From a virus, in the IMG/VR virus record IMGVR_UViG_3300020123_000239, positions 1-41,490 of that record: a stretch of 41,490 bases of DNA; one strand, 5' to 3'. Positions 1 to 7,510 of the stretch are shown piece after piece. The position numbers were made by a program, and so were the translations under genes. A model generated the notes under the pieces. It made no database searches, had not been told where the DNA came from, and saw only the letters and a program-made list of their open reading frames with translations. How positions within the stretch are numbered: the first letter of the stretch is position 1; the number at the start of each line of letters is the position of its first letter.

Positions 1-84
1 CTGCTTTTGGAATGGGCAATTTCCTTCGGCCGCCAAAACGGGGTCCAGCAGTGGGGCGATCACGCGGAGGCCACCAATGCCTGA
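1..84 (+). CDS. C-terminal end of a gene cut by the window edge (probably the replication protein of 40489)
   Basis: Frame 1 is open from the first base to a TGA at 82-84 and encodes 27 residues ending WGDHAEATNA. The next gene starts inside it (ATG at 77), the overlap style used throughout this genome, which supports translation. The gene at 40489 reaches the right edge in exactly this phase with no stop. If the molecule is circular the two parts make one protein of 361 residues. On its own the fragment has no recognisable domain. The joining is inference. Confidence 0.6.
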   Translation: MLLEWAISFGRQNGVQQWGDHAEATNA

Positions 85-244
85 ACCAACTTTGAACCTG
101 TACCAATACGCCATCGCCCGGGCTTACAAACAGTTGCTCGAAGCCGGAGAGGCGGAAAAGGCGATCGCGTTTGCGCGGCTGGTGCGGGAGAACGGGTTTT
201 TGTGGCGGATGACTGAGGGGAAACCGGAAGGAGGCCAGGCATGA
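77..244 (+). CDS. small early protein, 55 aa, unknown
   Basis: ATG at 77 overlaps the preceding stop by 8 nt, and the TGA at 242-244 overlaps the next ATG, so this is a tightly packed early operon member. The protein (MPEPTLNLYQYAIARAY...) is helical and charged, with an Ala/Glu-rich middle, and has no membrane segment or Cys motif. I do not recognise it. It is short, but the coupled overlaps on both sides argue for a real gene. Confidence 0.6.
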   Translation: MPEPTLNLYQYAIARAYKQLLEAGEAEKAIAFARLVRENGFLWRMTEGKPEGGQA

Positions 245-453
245 AGTACCGAGCCATTTTGAACGATCCGGGAAATTCGACGATCGAACGCCCGAAGCAG
301 ATTTACGGGCAGGCGAAACCAGCGATTGACGAGTGGGCGGCCACGGTTTTACAGGGCGCCGTTTCAGACGACGCAACCGTGGAGATTTACGAGACGGTCG
401 AGAAACGAATCGACACGATCGCCAAACCGAAGCCGGCGGAGGTTACGAAATGA
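241..453 (+). CDS. small early protein, 70 aa, unknown
   Basis: Begins MKYRAILNDPGN and ends in a Lys/Pro-rich tail. The start overlaps the previous stop and the stop overlaps the next ATG at 450, with a GAAGGAGG-type Shine-Dalgarno sequence just upstream. There is no signal peptide, membrane segment or known motif. It is probably an accessory early phage protein; the function cannot be inferred. Confidence 0.65.
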   Translation: MKYRAILNDPGNSTIERPKQIYGQAKPAIDEWAATVLQGAVSDDATVEIYETVEKRIDTIAKPKPAEVTK

Positions 454-899
454 CGCTCCAGGAAGCAGTGAAAGCCTTCGATCGAGTTCACCCGATCGAT
501 GACGACAAACTCACCATCGACGGCGAGCATGTGGGCATTCCCTACTGCTGTGATCTACCGGTGGTGCTCGATACCAGGAGTGGAATATGCCGGATTTTCT
601 GCGGGCAGTGCCGGCGGGAAATCGCGCGTGTCGTTCGCGTCCTGCCCCAGAAGTGCGATGAGTCGCCTTGCCTAGACTGGGCGGTGACGACCTGGGGATC
701 GAAAGGACCCTTCCGCGATCTCTATTCCGCCGACATCTTCGAGGCCCTTCGCCAGGCGGTGAAGCTGATTCGGGACTGGCACGGAATCAACATGCGAGAC
801 GATTCCGAGCGCCAGGCGTGGCAACTGTATGCCGCCCACGCCCCGGAGATGCGGCCGATTATGCGGATCTTGCGAGGTGAGAACCGGAGGCCTCTATGA
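450..899 (+). CDS. early protein with Cys pairs, 149 aa, possible zinc binding
   Basis: The start was taken at ATG 450, which overlaps the previous stop, not at the longer in-frame start at 333. Residues about 30-55 hold a CC pair, a single Cys and a C-x-x-C before a basic stretch, consistent with a small zinc-binding knuckle. The second half is helical and ends in an Arg-rich tail, which could bind nucleic acid. It overlaps the next gene by 4 nt. No family is recognised; the zinc role is inference. Confidence 0.65.
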   Translation: MTLQEAVKAFDRVHPIDDDKLTIDGEHVGIPYCCDLPVVLDTRSGICRIFCGQCRREIARVVRVLPQKCDESPCLDWAVTTWGSKGPFRDLYSADIFEALRQAVKLIRDWHGINMRDDSERQAWQLYAAHAPEMRPIMRILRGENRRPL

Positions 900-1123
900 C
901 CCGCAACGAAAACGAAATCCAGCGGGCGCACGACATCCTGGTCGCGGTTCTCCGAAAAGAGACGCCACCGATTCAGATCGATGCAATGGCGCTAAACGCA
1001 CTCCACGTTGCCGCGGACACTCTGTGCTGGGTGCTTCACCACGATTACAACCCGGCGTTTGCCGACAACCTGGCCTTGATCGAGCGCGCACTGGGCGGGC
1101 GCTTCGAGGAAAGGCCGAATTGA
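896..1123 (+). CDS. small early protein, 75 aa, unknown
   Basis: The ATG at 896 overlaps the previous TGA and follows a GGAGG box. The sequence MTRNENEIQRAHDILVAVL is an amphipathic helical start, followed by a Leu/Ala-rich body. This pattern is common in small phage proteins that modify host functions, but no family is recognised. Confidence 0.65.
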   Translation: MTRNENEIQRAHDILVAVLRKETPPIQIDAMALNALHVAADTLCWVLHHDYNPAFADNLALIERALGGRFEERPN

Positions 1124-1133
1124 AGGTGATGAT

Positions 1134-1346
1134 ATGCGCACCTTACCTGACCCTCCCCCGAAGCTCAGGCGCGGTCCTCACGCCAGGTGTGGCGATTGCG
1201 GCCGGTGTCCACGGTGTAAAGCCAATATTCGTTGTCGGCGCTCTTACTGGGGTGATCAATTTACCGATTTCGCAGGTGAACCCTCAGACGAAGAGTTAGA
1301 TTTCCGGGCGCTGCAAACCATGCCCTGGAGACAGGAGGCGCGATGA
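1134..1346 (+). CDS. Cys-rich small protein, 70 aa, zinc-ribbon-like
   Basis: Preceded by GAAGGTGAT as a Shine-Dalgarno sequence. Residues about 19-34 contain five Cys (CGDCGRCPRC and a further Cys) in a basic setting, typical of a small zinc knuckle. The stop overlaps the next ATG at 1343. Its role is unknown; single-strand DNA or RNA binding is possible but not shown. Confidence 0.65.
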   Translation: MRTLPDPPPKLRRGPHARCGDCGRCPRCKANIRCRRSYWGDQFTDFAGEPSDEELDFRALQTMPWRQEAR

Positions 1347-1564
1347 CTCCACTTTTCGTGCTCGATGAACTCATCGCGTGCGGCTGGGGAGAAACGCCCC
1401 AGTTCCTCATCCCGCCCGACTGGTTCGAGAGGCCGGGGCCTGCCTACGATACCGAACTGGCACGCAAAGCACGCGGCGATCGCGGGCCGGTGAGCCGGAA
1501 CTGGCGGGTCCGGCGCGTGCGCTACCTCGCGCGTAAGAGATCCGCGCGGAGGGCCTGTGCCTGA
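1343..1564 (+). CDS. small basic protein, 73 aa, unknown
   Basis: Starts at an ATG overlapping the previous TGA, behind a clear AGGAGG box. The N-terminal half is hydrophobic or neutral (MTPLFVLDELIACGWG). The C-terminal half is strongly Arg-rich (RNWRVRRVRYLARKRSARR), which suggests nucleic-acid contact. It overlaps the GTG start of the next gene by 8 nt. No family is recognised. Confidence 0.6.
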   Translation: MTPLFVLDELIACGWGETPQFLIPPDWFERPGPAYDTELARKARGDRGPVSRNWRVRRVRYLARKRSARRACA

Positions 1565-1769
1565 ACTCTTCCCGTCCGGCGAATTCACCGTCGTTTGTCT
1601 CGGCTGCGAACGGGAACGCGAAATCGAGTGGGTGAAGCCAGGCGAGACGAAGTACAAGCCGTGCGCGGGTTGCGGCGCGGTCGGGATCAAAGTGCTGGTC
1701 GAAGGCCAGGAAGCCTACCAGGAACACCACAAGAAAAAACCCTTCCGGCAGCTCTACCACCTGCGGTAA
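1557..1769 (+). CDS. zinc-ribbon protein, 70 aa
   Basis: Uses a GTG start at 1557 with a GGAGGG box upstream. Two Cys pairs (CLGC near residue 14 and CAGC near residue 37), about 20 residues apart, make a classic four-Cys zinc ribbon. A basic KKKPFRQ tail follows. Proteins of this kind in phages are usually small DNA-binding or transcription-modulating factors; the target is unknown. It is the last gene before a 44-nt gap. Confidence 0.65.
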   Translation: MPELFPSGEFTVVCLGCEREREIEWVKPGETKYKPCAGCGAVGIKVLVEGQEAYQEHHKKKPFRQLYHLR

Positions 1770-1813
1770 AAGGCGTCGGATTGGGGTTTCCGCGCGCGGG
1801 TAAAGTAGTGCCC

Positions 1814-2374
1814 ATGAGCACCCAACCCGATCCAGTCATTTCCAGTCCGTTGCCGGCGCCTTTTTCGACAGGTACGACTTTGGCGGACGCGCAACTCAAC
1901 CAACTGGAAAGCTCGAAGATCATGGTGGCCGCGCTAAACGGCAACCTAAAAACCCTGTACCTTACGGCGTTCAATAACTGGGCCGCGTCCGTGAATGCGG
2001 GTAGAATCCCGAACACGAACCCGCCGCAACCGCCTCCCGCTTACATCGTTTCGCAGCCTGACGCGAATGGCTTTCAGTGGCCGATCGTCGGAAAGCAGGC
2101 TGTTTGTGACGTCCCTCCCATTCCGGCGGACCACTTCACGCCGGCGCCGTCGCTGCCGAAAACGGTCCCCGGTATCGGGCACTGGTCGAGTGGAAACTGG
2201 TACTCGTGCCTGCATAACAACACCTGGGACGCGACCATGGGCAACCCTCCCGGACAGACGATGCCGATCACGATTGATCCTTCGCTCGGCGGACCCGCGG
2301 CCGATGGACAACCGCACATTTTCCAGTTCTACCCGGCTCCGGTCGGTGAGGGCTGGTGGTTGATGACGAGGTAA
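1814..2374 (+). CDS. 186-aa protein of unknown function
   Basis: The ATG at 1814 was chosen because the longer frame back to 1595 would overlap the zinc-ribbon gene throughout. The protein is Pro/Asn-rich with aromatic residues in the C-terminal half (GHWSSGNWYSCLHNNTW) and has no signal peptide or membrane span. Its lone setting before coiled-coil, exported and endolysin genes would fit a virion-associated or late accessory protein, but nothing identifies it. Confidence 0.65.
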   Translation: MSTQPDPVISSPLPAPFSTGTTLADAQLNQLESSKIMVAALNGNLKTLYLTAFNNWAASVNAGRIPNTNPPQPPPAYIVSQPDANGFQWPIVGKQAVCDVPPIPADHFTPAPSLPKTVPGIGHWSSGNWYSCLHNNTWDATMGNPPGQTMPITIDPSLGGPAADGQPHIFQFYPAPVGEGWWLMTR

Positions 2375-2381
2375 ATTCACT

Positions 2382-2789
2382 ATGCCGCAATTCATCAATC
2401 CGGCGTGGATCGCCGACCTGAAAACCAAGTTTCAGCGTGTCCTCGACGCGCAAGGCGCGATGGGCGACGCCTACTTCGCCGCGCAAGCGGCCGACAATAA
2501 CGTGACTACCGCGCAAACCCAGCTCGGCCAAGTGACCGTGCTCGTAGGCACGCTCCAGAATCCGGCGGACGGGGTGGCGATCGTCGCGGCGGCCGAGCAG
2601 CGATTAAGCCAGGCTCAAGCGAACGCGACGGCCGCACATTCGGCCGCAAACGCGCTTCGCGCCCCGCTCGTACAAGCCGAAATCGACCTGATCAACATGT
2701 TCGGGTCGGTGGCGGATGGAGCCCATAACCCAGTCGGCGCCGGCGGAGGCGAAATCGTGCAGGCTCCCATCCTGCCATCCAACGGGTGA
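2382..2789 (+). CDS. coiled-coil Ala/Gln-rich protein, 135 aa
   Basis: Starts 8 nt after the previous stop. Residues about 12-105 are Ala, Gln and Asn rich with regular hydrophobic spacing, which predicts a long alpha-helical coiled coil. The tail is Gly-rich. There is no enzymatic motif. It could be a structural or scaffolding-type small phage protein; the function is unknown. Confidence 0.65.
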   Translation: MPQFINPAWIADLKTKFQRVLDAQGAMGDAYFAAQAADNNVTTAQTQLGQVTVLVGTLQNPADGVAIVAAAEQRLSQAQANATAAHSAANALRAPLVQAEIDLINMFGSVADGAHNPVGAGGGEIVQAPILPSNG

Positions 2790-2790
2790 G

Positions 2791-2976
2791 GTGCTCACCG
2801 TAGTCCAGAAACGGGCCAGGCGCGCCGCTTACATGCGGAAATGGCGGCGGCAGCGAATCGGGAAAGTGATCTGCCCGGTTCGCATGCGCCTGGTGTCTGT
2901 TCCTTTCCCGCGCCGCTTCGTCACTTCGGCCCAGCTCCTCGATGACTATGCCGCGTTGTTCGGAGATCGGGCGTGA
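2791..2976 (+). CDS. small basic protein, 61 aa
   Basis: I placed the start at the GTG at 2791, two bases after the preceding stop; the in-frame ATG at 2716 would overlap the coiled-coil gene heavily. The N-terminal half is very basic (KRARRAAYMRKWRRQRIG), a pattern common in short phage proteins that may contact DNA. The end overlaps the next start. No family is recognised. Confidence 0.5.
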   Translation: MLTVVQKRARRAAYMRKWRRQRIGKVICPVRMRLVSVPFPRRFVTSAQLLDDYAALFGDRA

Positions 2977-3353
2977 TGCGCGCAAGTATCCTTGCACTCG
3001 CGGCCGTCGCGATCGCGGCCAACGCGCAAGCTCCCACGTTTCCACGGCTCTACACCTACTACATGGTTCCCCCGTCGAATACATGGGCGTGGCAGCCGGT
3101 CGAGGTCGATTCTCCGATTTCGCTCACGATCGATTCTGCCGGCCTGGCGCATCTCTCCAGCTCCCGGAAGTACCGAATCCCCGCCACGTTCAACGGCACA
3201 GCTTGGACGCTTCCGGATGCGCCGCGCGTGGGATCGCTCGAATGCTACCTGAACGGGGTAGCAGAGACGGGGTTTTCGCTCGCCGGCGCCGCGCTCACGT
3301 TTTCGTTTCCAACCTCTGCCTCAGACCAGGTGACTTGCTCCTATGACCGGTGA
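2976..3353 (+). CDS. exported protein with Sec signal peptide, about 125 aa
   Basis: The first residues (MRASILALAAVAIAANAQA) form a Sec signal peptide with a predicted cut after ANA. The mature part is rich in Ser, Thr and Pro with beta-type alternation and ends with a Cys pair region (LECYLNG and VTCSYD). A GTG at 2973 is an alternative start one codon earlier. It overlaps the endolysin gene by 11 nt, so both are probably made together. The role is unknown; it acts outside the cytoplasm if the signal is used. Confidence 0.65.
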   Translation: MRASILALAAVAIAANAQAPTFPRLYTYYMVPPSNTWAWQPVEVDSPISLTIDSAGLAHLSSSRKYRIPATFNGTAWTLPDAPRVGSLECYLNGVAETGFSLAGAALTFSFPTSASDQVTCSYDR

Positions 3354-3711
3354 CATGCTGTCGCAGCACTTCTCGAGGAAGGAATTCGAGTGCCCGCACT
3401 GCGGAAAGTGCGAAGTAGACCCTGATCTGATCGATTCTCTCGAGAAGCTCCGCGCCGTCCTGGGGAAGCCGATCATTGTGCACTCGGGCTATCGGTGTCC
3501 CGAGCACAACGCGGCCGTTGGAGGGGCGCATGGGTCAGAGCACATGGAAGGGAAGGCGGCAGATATCAGCGTCCAGGGGTTGGCGCTGTGGCAATTGAAA
3601 CTGGCGGCCGTCCAGGTGCCGCGATTCGCCGAGGGCGGAATCGGCAGCTATCCCCAGGACGGCCACCTGCATCTCGATGTACGCGCTAATCCGGCGCGCT
3701 GGTCAGGTTAG
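3343..3711 (+). CDS. endolysin, M15 family D-Ala-D-Ala/L,D carboxypeptidase-like
   Basis: A 122-residue single-domain peptidase of the M15A/M15_3 type. It shows HSGYRCPEHNAAVG near residues 47-60, the zinc-site motif S-E-H-M-E-G-K-A-A-D (His67, Asp74), and a C-terminal G-H-L-H-L-D (His108/His110). This arrangement is typical of zinc-dependent phage peptidoglycan endopeptidases. It has no export signal, so it would need a holin. It closes the rightward unit, far from the holin candidates at 36.6-37.4 kb, which is unusual for a P22-like phage. The family call is firm; the exact bond cleaved is not known. Confidence 0.88.
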   Translation: MTGDMLSQHFSRKEFECPHCGKCEVDPDLIDSLEKLRAVLGKPIIVHSGYRCPEHNAAVGGAHGSEHMEGKAADISVQGLALWQLKLAAVQVPRFAEGGIGSYPQDGHLHLDVRANPARWSG

Positions 3712-3971
3712 GCGGGCGGGGCGGGAGGCGGAGGAGGCGGAGGCGTGACGGTATTCGCGGCCACGGCTGCTGCCAACGGCGAGGCAGAGGTTTGAAGCTG
3801 CGTTACTAGCGCTTCCAGATCATCAGGCGACGCTCCATTCGCAATCGCCGTTTTCAACTGCGCGGCGATCCCGTTGATGAGTTGGAGAGCGGAATTTTCC
3901 GTATTGGTGTTTGCGGTAATCTGCGCTTGCAGGTCCGCGAAGGCTTGCGCGGTGGTCTTACTCGTCGCCAT
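3708..3971 (-). CDS. small helical protein, 87 aa, unknown
   Basis: The start at 3971 (MATSKTTAQAFADLQ) was preferred because AAGGGGG lies just upstream. A GTG at 4121 would extend it by 50 residues with a Trp-rich hydrophobic segment, but it lacks a ribosome site. The product is an amphipathic helix protein with Leu/Ala heptads, ending in a seven-Pro run (residues about 76-87). Its stop overlaps the convergent endolysin stop by 4 nt. Similar small virion or accessory proteins occur in many phages; the function is unknown. Confidence 0.6.
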   Translation of the reverse strand: MATSKTTAQAFADLQAQITANTNTENSALQLINGIAAQLKTAIANGASPDDLEALVTQLQTSASPLAAAVAANTVTPPPPPPPAPPA

Positions 3972-4162
3972 TAGGTCCCCCTTCAGTGCGTTGACTGCGG
4001 CTTCGATGCGATTCAGTTGAGGGCCAAGCGCTGCTTGTACAGCTTTTGCGAACGCCGCCTGAGTTCCGAACCACATCGCCCACCAGAATACCCACCCACC
4101 GAGAAGTGAATCCGACGCCACCGACCGAGGCTGTACATTTTCAAAAGGAGGGAGAAACCCCT
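3972..4162. other. intergenic region between divergent small genes
   Basis: This 191-nt stretch separates the leftward 87-aa gene from the rightward gene at 4163. It should carry promoters for both directions. I see a strong AAAGGAGGGAG Shine-Dalgarno sequence for the rightward gene and a TG-TACATT hexamer about 25 nt upstream of that gene that could be a -10 box, but no convincing -35. An in-frame extension of the leftward gene runs through it. Confidence 0.35.
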
Positions 4163-4534
4163 ATGCATACAGCGTTTTTAATGCTCGGTCAGTTCGTGAT
4201 CCCGACCGACAACATCCGGTGTATCGACCAGAATTACCCGCGCCCCGCGCAGGATGGTGGCGGGACAATCGTGCGCGTGTGGTTGAACTCGGCAACCCCG
4301 AACCTCGGCCAGTTCACCCCGCCTGGTCACAACCTACCAAACTACCTGGATTTCACCGGCGCGCAAGCCCAGCAAATCCGGCGATGGTGCGATAAGTCGG
4401 TGGCCGCCGGTCAGGTGACTGTGGTCTTGTCGGCAGTGGGCGAGACCGACCCCACGAAGTCGACGACGAAGGTGGGCCGGCCTGCGAAAAAGGCCACGAA
4501 GAGCACGGCCGAGGCCGCGACGGCAGCGAGCTGA
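4163..4534 (+). CDS. 123-aa protein with AT-hook-like basic tail, unknown
   Basis: The ATG at 4163 follows a very strong AAAGGAGGGAG. An upstream in-frame start at 4046 lacks such a site. Residues 1-95 look like a compact beta-containing domain. Residues 100-123 are Lys/Ala/Thr-rich and include KVGRPAKKA, which resembles an AT-hook GRP core, so DNA binding is possible. It is a single-gene rightward unit set between two leftward genes and is followed by a hairpin terminator, so it probably has its own promoter. Confidence 0.65.
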   Translation: MHTAFLMLGQFVIPTDNIRCIDQNYPRPAQDGGGTIVRVWLNSATPNLGQFTPPGHNLPNYLDFTGAQAQQIRRWCDKSVAAGQVTVVLSAVGETDPTKSTTKVGRPAKKATKSTAEAATAAS

Positions 4535-4554
4535 GTAGGCGACAAGGGGGCCAG

Positions 4555-4592
4555 ATTGCATTCCACCAGGTAAAAAACCTGGTTGCAATTTT
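4555..4592 (+). terminator. Rho-independent-type terminator after the 4163 gene
   Basis: ACCAGG and CCTGGT pair across an A-rich loop. An outer ATTGCA/TGCAAT pairing extends the stem with a 4-nt bulge on one side. A run of T follows at once. It lies 21 nt after the stop of the gene. Confidence 0.6.
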
Positions 4593-4639
4593 GTGGACGG
4601 TTGAAACCGCAGATGGCGATGGGAACTGGTCCCCTTCAA

Positions 4640-4676
4640 GAAACAGAAAAGGCCGCCCTACGGGAGACAGGCGGCC
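4640..4676 (-). terminator. Rho-independent terminator for the leftward operon
   Basis: The perfect 7-bp inverted repeat GGCCGCC (4651-4657) / GGCGGCC (4670-4676) is followed on the leftward strand by TTTTCTGTTTCTT. It lies 34 nt past the stop of the last leftward gene, at 4711, so it probably ends the long leftward transcript. Confidence 0.7.
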
Positions 4677-4710
4677 AATCCTGCGATTTTCGTTCGATGG
4701 TCAGTCACCA

Positions 4711-5064
4711 TCATACCGAGCTGGTTTTCCGGCGGCCAGTCGCGGTCAACCAGGCGCCGTAGGGGCCGAGGTGGTGATGCCCGGAACGCGGATCTCGCCA
4801 CAGGGTAGTGCGAACGGGGATCCAGCCGGCCGCCAGCAATTCTCGAATCATTTGCTCAGTGGTCGGAGATTCGGACAGCTCGCGCACTCGAGTCACCGGC
4901 CGGCCGCAAAACTCCCGACGCGACGTCGAGGCGTCGGACAATTTCCAATTCCACCATTGGTACCAGTCACGCCGCGAGAGGGAGTGTATCCACTCGTCCC
5001 AGGTCATTTCGAACGGGCCATCACCGGCGAGGGCCTGTTCTACCAACTCTTCGTGCGATCGCAT
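4711..5064 (-). CDS. 117-aa protein, Trp-rich, unknown
   Basis: Starts 4 nt after the preceding leftward gene and is followed by a good terminator, so it is the last gene of that run. It is rich in Trp, Arg and Glu (DWYQWWNWKL near residues 33-42) and has no Cys motif, signal or membrane span. I do not recognise a family. Its position fits an accessory early gene. Confidence 0.6.
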   Translation of the reverse strand: MRSHEELVEQALAGDGPFEMTWDEWIHSLSRRDWYQWWNWKLSDASTSRREFCGRPVTRVRELSESPTTEQMIRELLAAGWIPVRTTLWRDPRSGHHHLGPYGAWLTATGRRKTSSV

Positions 5065-5068
5065 GTGT

Positions 5069-5356
5069 TTAAAGCGAGAGGCCAGCGTTCAACTGCATAC
5101 AGCCGTTGGGACACCCGGGGTCCTCGTACTCGTAAACGGGCGAGAGATCGTCCGCCAGGCGGACGCGCTGCCAAAGGAATCGAGTATGCCCGCACTCCGG
5201 ACACGTGATCGGCGCCGGCGGATTGTGCAGGGCTGCACTTTGGGCCTTCTTCAGCTTTCGGCGCTCGCTCGCCTTCAGTGGACGCGTATGCAATTTACCG
5301 GAGCGAGGAGACAGGAGCACCTGGTCGGGCAGGTCGCTAAATTCTAAGTGCTTCAT
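5069..5356 (-). CDS. zinc-finger-like protein, 95 aa
   Basis: The ATG at 5356 overlaps the stop of the recombinase gene (ATGA), which fixes this start against the longer frame beginning at 5650. The C-terminal half has CPECGH and later CPNGC, four Cys ligands for a zinc ribbon, preceded by a basic segment (ASERRKLKKAQ). It is co-transcribed and probably translationally coupled with the recombinase, so it might act as a DNA-binding partner; that is inference. Confidence 0.7.
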   Translation of the reverse strand: MKHLEFSDLPDQVLLSPRSGKLHTRPLKASERRKLKKAQSAALHNPPAPITCPECGHTRFLWQRVRLADDLSPVYEYEDPGCPNGCMQLNAGLSL

Positions 5357-6063
5357 GCAGCTTTCAGAATATTCGCCACCGTCGACGCGTGCCAGTGCCC
5401 GCCGGCTTTTTTCGTCGGAGTGCCGGCTTTGTTCAGATGCAGCGCGATCGCCGAGAGGGTAACGCCGGCGTCTCGCATTTCCCGAACCTTCGCCATCACT
5501 TCCTGTTCCGCCGGCATCACCACCAGGTTGTCGCCCTGGCGCTCGAAGCCGTATGGCGTGTGGTTGTACACCTTCCCATGGGCTTTCTTGTGCTGCAAGA
5601 CGGCCGCGGTGCGCTCTGCGATCGCTTCCCGCTCCCACTGCGCTACACACACGATGATGTTGATCACCAGGCGGCCTGCCGCCGAGCCGGTGTCCATCCA
5701 GGTTTCCGTGGCGGAGACGAGTGAAACGCCGGCTCGGTCGAGTTCGGTGAGCAGCTCGCCCAGGTCGACGACGGAACGTGTGAGTCGATCGAGTTTCGCG
5801 ATGATGACGCGCTCCACCTGGTGGGCGCTGGCCAGTTCGAAAATGCGGGCGATTCCCGGCCGCTTGTGGATCGAGCCTTCCTTGGCGGATTCCCGGTCCA
5901 CCACGACGTCGACGAGCTGCACGCCCTGGAGTGCTGCCATCTGCCGGATTTTCTCTTCTTGTGCTTCAGGCGAGAGCGCCTGTTTGCCGGTGGATACGCG
6001 CACGTAACCGATGGCGCGGAGCGTTCCGGGTTTCGAGAGCAGCTCGCGGGGTCGACGGCTCAT
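5353..6063 (-). CDS. serine recombinase, resolvase/invertase type
   Basis: A 236-residue protein. Residues 17-150 are a resolvase/invertase catalytic domain. It has YVRVSTGKQ with nucleophile Ser24 and Arg22, the LDRLTRS motif with Arg93 and Arg96, and the WEREAIAERT helix-E region. Residues about 185-234 form a helix-turn-helix (VTLSAIALHLNKAGTPT). It is far shorter than large serine integrases, so it is more likely a resolvase or invertase than the main integrase, which is the tyrosine enzyme at 39191. The ATG at 6063 overlaps the previous stop, which decides the start. I see no obvious invertible segment beside it. Confidence 0.9.
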   Translation of the reverse strand: MSRRPRELLSKPGTLRAIGYVRVSTGKQALSPEAQEEKIRQMAALQGVQLVDVVVDRESAKEGSIHKRPGIARIFELASAHQVERVIIAKLDRLTRSVVDLGELLTELDRAGVSLVSATETWMDTGSAAGRLVINIIVCVAQWEREAIAERTAAVLQHKKAHGKVYNHTPYGFERQGDNLVVMPAEQEVMAKVREMRDAGVTLSAIALHLNKAGTPTKKAGGHWHASTVANILKAA

Positions 6064-6320
6064 AATTCGTTCAGGTACAAGCCCTTCCAGTCGCGCTGCG
6101 TCAGGCCGTTTATTCCGCAGGTCTGGCACGTGATCAGTTCACCCGGTTTAGGCTCGCGCGATTCTCGCCCACATCCACCGCAGTAGTATCTGGTCCACGC
6201 CCGAAGCGCTACAACTAACCCGTGTTCGCAGAAAAGCGCATGGCGGCCGCGGCCGAATACACAAGCCTCACAACACCGGCCTTTCTTCGGTTTGTAGGGG
6301 CGAGAAACGATTTCACTCAT
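6060..6320 (-). CDS. Cys-rich protein with two zinc knuckles, 86 aa
   Basis: Shows CCEAC plus a further Cys near residues 16-31, then C-G-G-C (47-50) and C-Q-T-C (65-68). The latter two make a four-Cys ribbon. It directly abuts the upstream gene (TAA then ATG) and overlaps the recombinase start, so translation is coupled. Probably nucleic-acid or protein binding; the exact role is unknown. Confidence 0.7.
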   Translation of the reverse strand: MSEIVSRPYKPKKGRCCEACVFGRGRHALFCEHGLVVALRAWTRYYCGGCGRESREPKPGELITCQTCGINGLTQRDWKGLYLNEL

Positions 6321-6815
6321 TTACGCGGCCTTCGGTTCGGCCATAGCCGTCACCAACTCGTACAATCCGTATCGATCGTCTTTGCCGAATCCAGACGGGG
6401 CCACGTGCCAGCGTTTGATGCGCGGCCACCAACCGGTGACGGCTTGCAGCGCTTCGAAGCAGGCCTCCGAGCAAAAGCGTTCGCTCTCGTTGTGCTGGTC
6501 GGTGTCGAGGGCGATTCCCTCGATTCCTTTGAAGTTGTACGGGCGCCCTTGGCTGCCCATACAGAACCACATGAGGGGACTCTCTAACTGAAGGCTGATG
6601 GTAACCGGGATCACTCGCCATAGTGAGCCGTCGGTGAGGTCGATGTTCGCGAAACCCGTGCCCACTGGTTCGCGCGACGAGTAACAGAGTGCGAACTGCT
6701 GGGGACCTCCAAGCCACAGCTCCACGTGCGAGTAAGGACCGTGCGTTACCGCCGCGATGCCTTTGGAAATGGGTCCGCCGGCTTTTGCCGCGATCTTAAA
6801 TGCGAGGTTCGTCAT
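6321..6815 (-). CDS. permuted papain-like hydrolase (YiiX/NlpC-P60 type)
   Basis: A 164-residue protein with the permuted NlpC/P60 pattern. An N-terminal helix is followed by THGPYSHVELWL, supplying His30, and the catalytic Cys comes late in ERFCSEACFEAL (Cys115). Family members cleave amide bonds in peptidoglycan or lipids and occur as accessory enzymes in several phages. There is no signal peptide. Its neighbours are an exported protein and zinc-finger genes. The fold call is good; the substrate is unknown. Confidence 0.72.
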   Translation of the reverse strand: MTNLAFKIAAKAGGPISKGIAAVTHGPYSHVELWLGGPQQFALCYSSREPVGTGFANIDLTDGSLWRVIPVTISLQLESPLMWFCMGSQGRPYNFKGIEGIALDTDQHNESERFCSEACFEALQAVTGWWPRIKRWHVAPSGFGKDDRYGLYELVTAMAEPKAA

Positions 6816-7510
6816 TGTCGTGCTTTCTCCAGGGGATCAACCCAGATATCGAAATTGGCGTAGAGCAGACCGTGTTCGTAAACCGTGGCTTGTTCAGGGT
6901 GAGGCCGAGTTTCGTTCACGGTGGGGCCGAGTTGTTCAGGGTGAGGCCGAGTTTCCGCGGGCTCCGGAGCGCCGATCGTGCCATTCACCACCCGGGCGTC
7001 CTTCATTTTCCCGGCGAAGCGGTGATCCGTGAAGCACTGCCCGGGCGCGAGGATCAGCGGATACTTGGTGCTGGTGAGTAGAGGCGTGATGGTGGGGATT
7101 TGGCCCTTGGCGATGGTGACGAGCTGGGGAGCTGCCGCGCTGCCCAAGGCGACGGCCGTAGAGACCAGCGGATTCACCCGGGCGAAGGCTGCCCCGATTG
7201 CTGCCGTTTCACCCAGGATTGAGCCGATTTTGGCGAGGGTGCCGGCGGTGGAGCGCTGCTGCGCGCTGGTCAGCACGAGCAGTGTGTCTTCCGCGTCAAT
7301 GAAGCGGATCGGCCCGGCCGCCATGTCGAGCCGCTCTGAGGTGATAGTGATCGATTGCGCGCCATCGTTACACGCTTCGATTTGCCAGCGGCCGAGATCT
7401 TTCGCGCGGGCCAGAGCCGCGGTGGGGACGGCCATAGGCTCCGGAGTAAACCGGATGTGCACCTGGGCGTGTGCAGCGATCGAGGCGAGGATGAGGAGCG
7501 CCAGCTTCAA
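6812..7510 (-). CDS. exported protein with signal peptide, 232 aa
   Basis: A TTG start at 7510 overlaps the previous TGA, and AGGAG lies 11 nt upstream. It gives MKLALLILASIAAHAQ, a textbook Sec signal peptide cut after AHA. The mature part has a beta-rich N-terminal half and a hydrophobic central region (residues about 105-150, ETAAIGAAFARVNPLVSTAV), possibly membrane-active. Near the C-terminus the short repeat E-T-R-P-H-P-E-Q occurs twice. It ends inside the start of the hydrolase gene. The function is unknown. Confidence 0.65.
   Translation of the reverse strand: MKLALLILASIAAHAQVHIRFTPEPMAVPTAALARAKDLGRWQIEACNDGAQSITITSERLDMAAGPIRFIDAEDTLLVLTSAQQRSTAGTLAKIGSILGETAAIGAAFARVNPLVSTAVALGSAAAPQLVTIAKGQIPTITPLLTSTKYPLILAPGQCFTDHRFAGKMKDARVVNGTIGAPEPAETRPHPEQLGPTVNETRPHPEQATVYEHGLLYANFDIWVDPLEKARQ

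Noticed and set aside
5357-5650. N-terminal extension of the 5069 gene
   Set aside because: Would overlap the recombinase gene in another frame for 300 nt; the ATG at 5356 is coupled to the recombinase stop.
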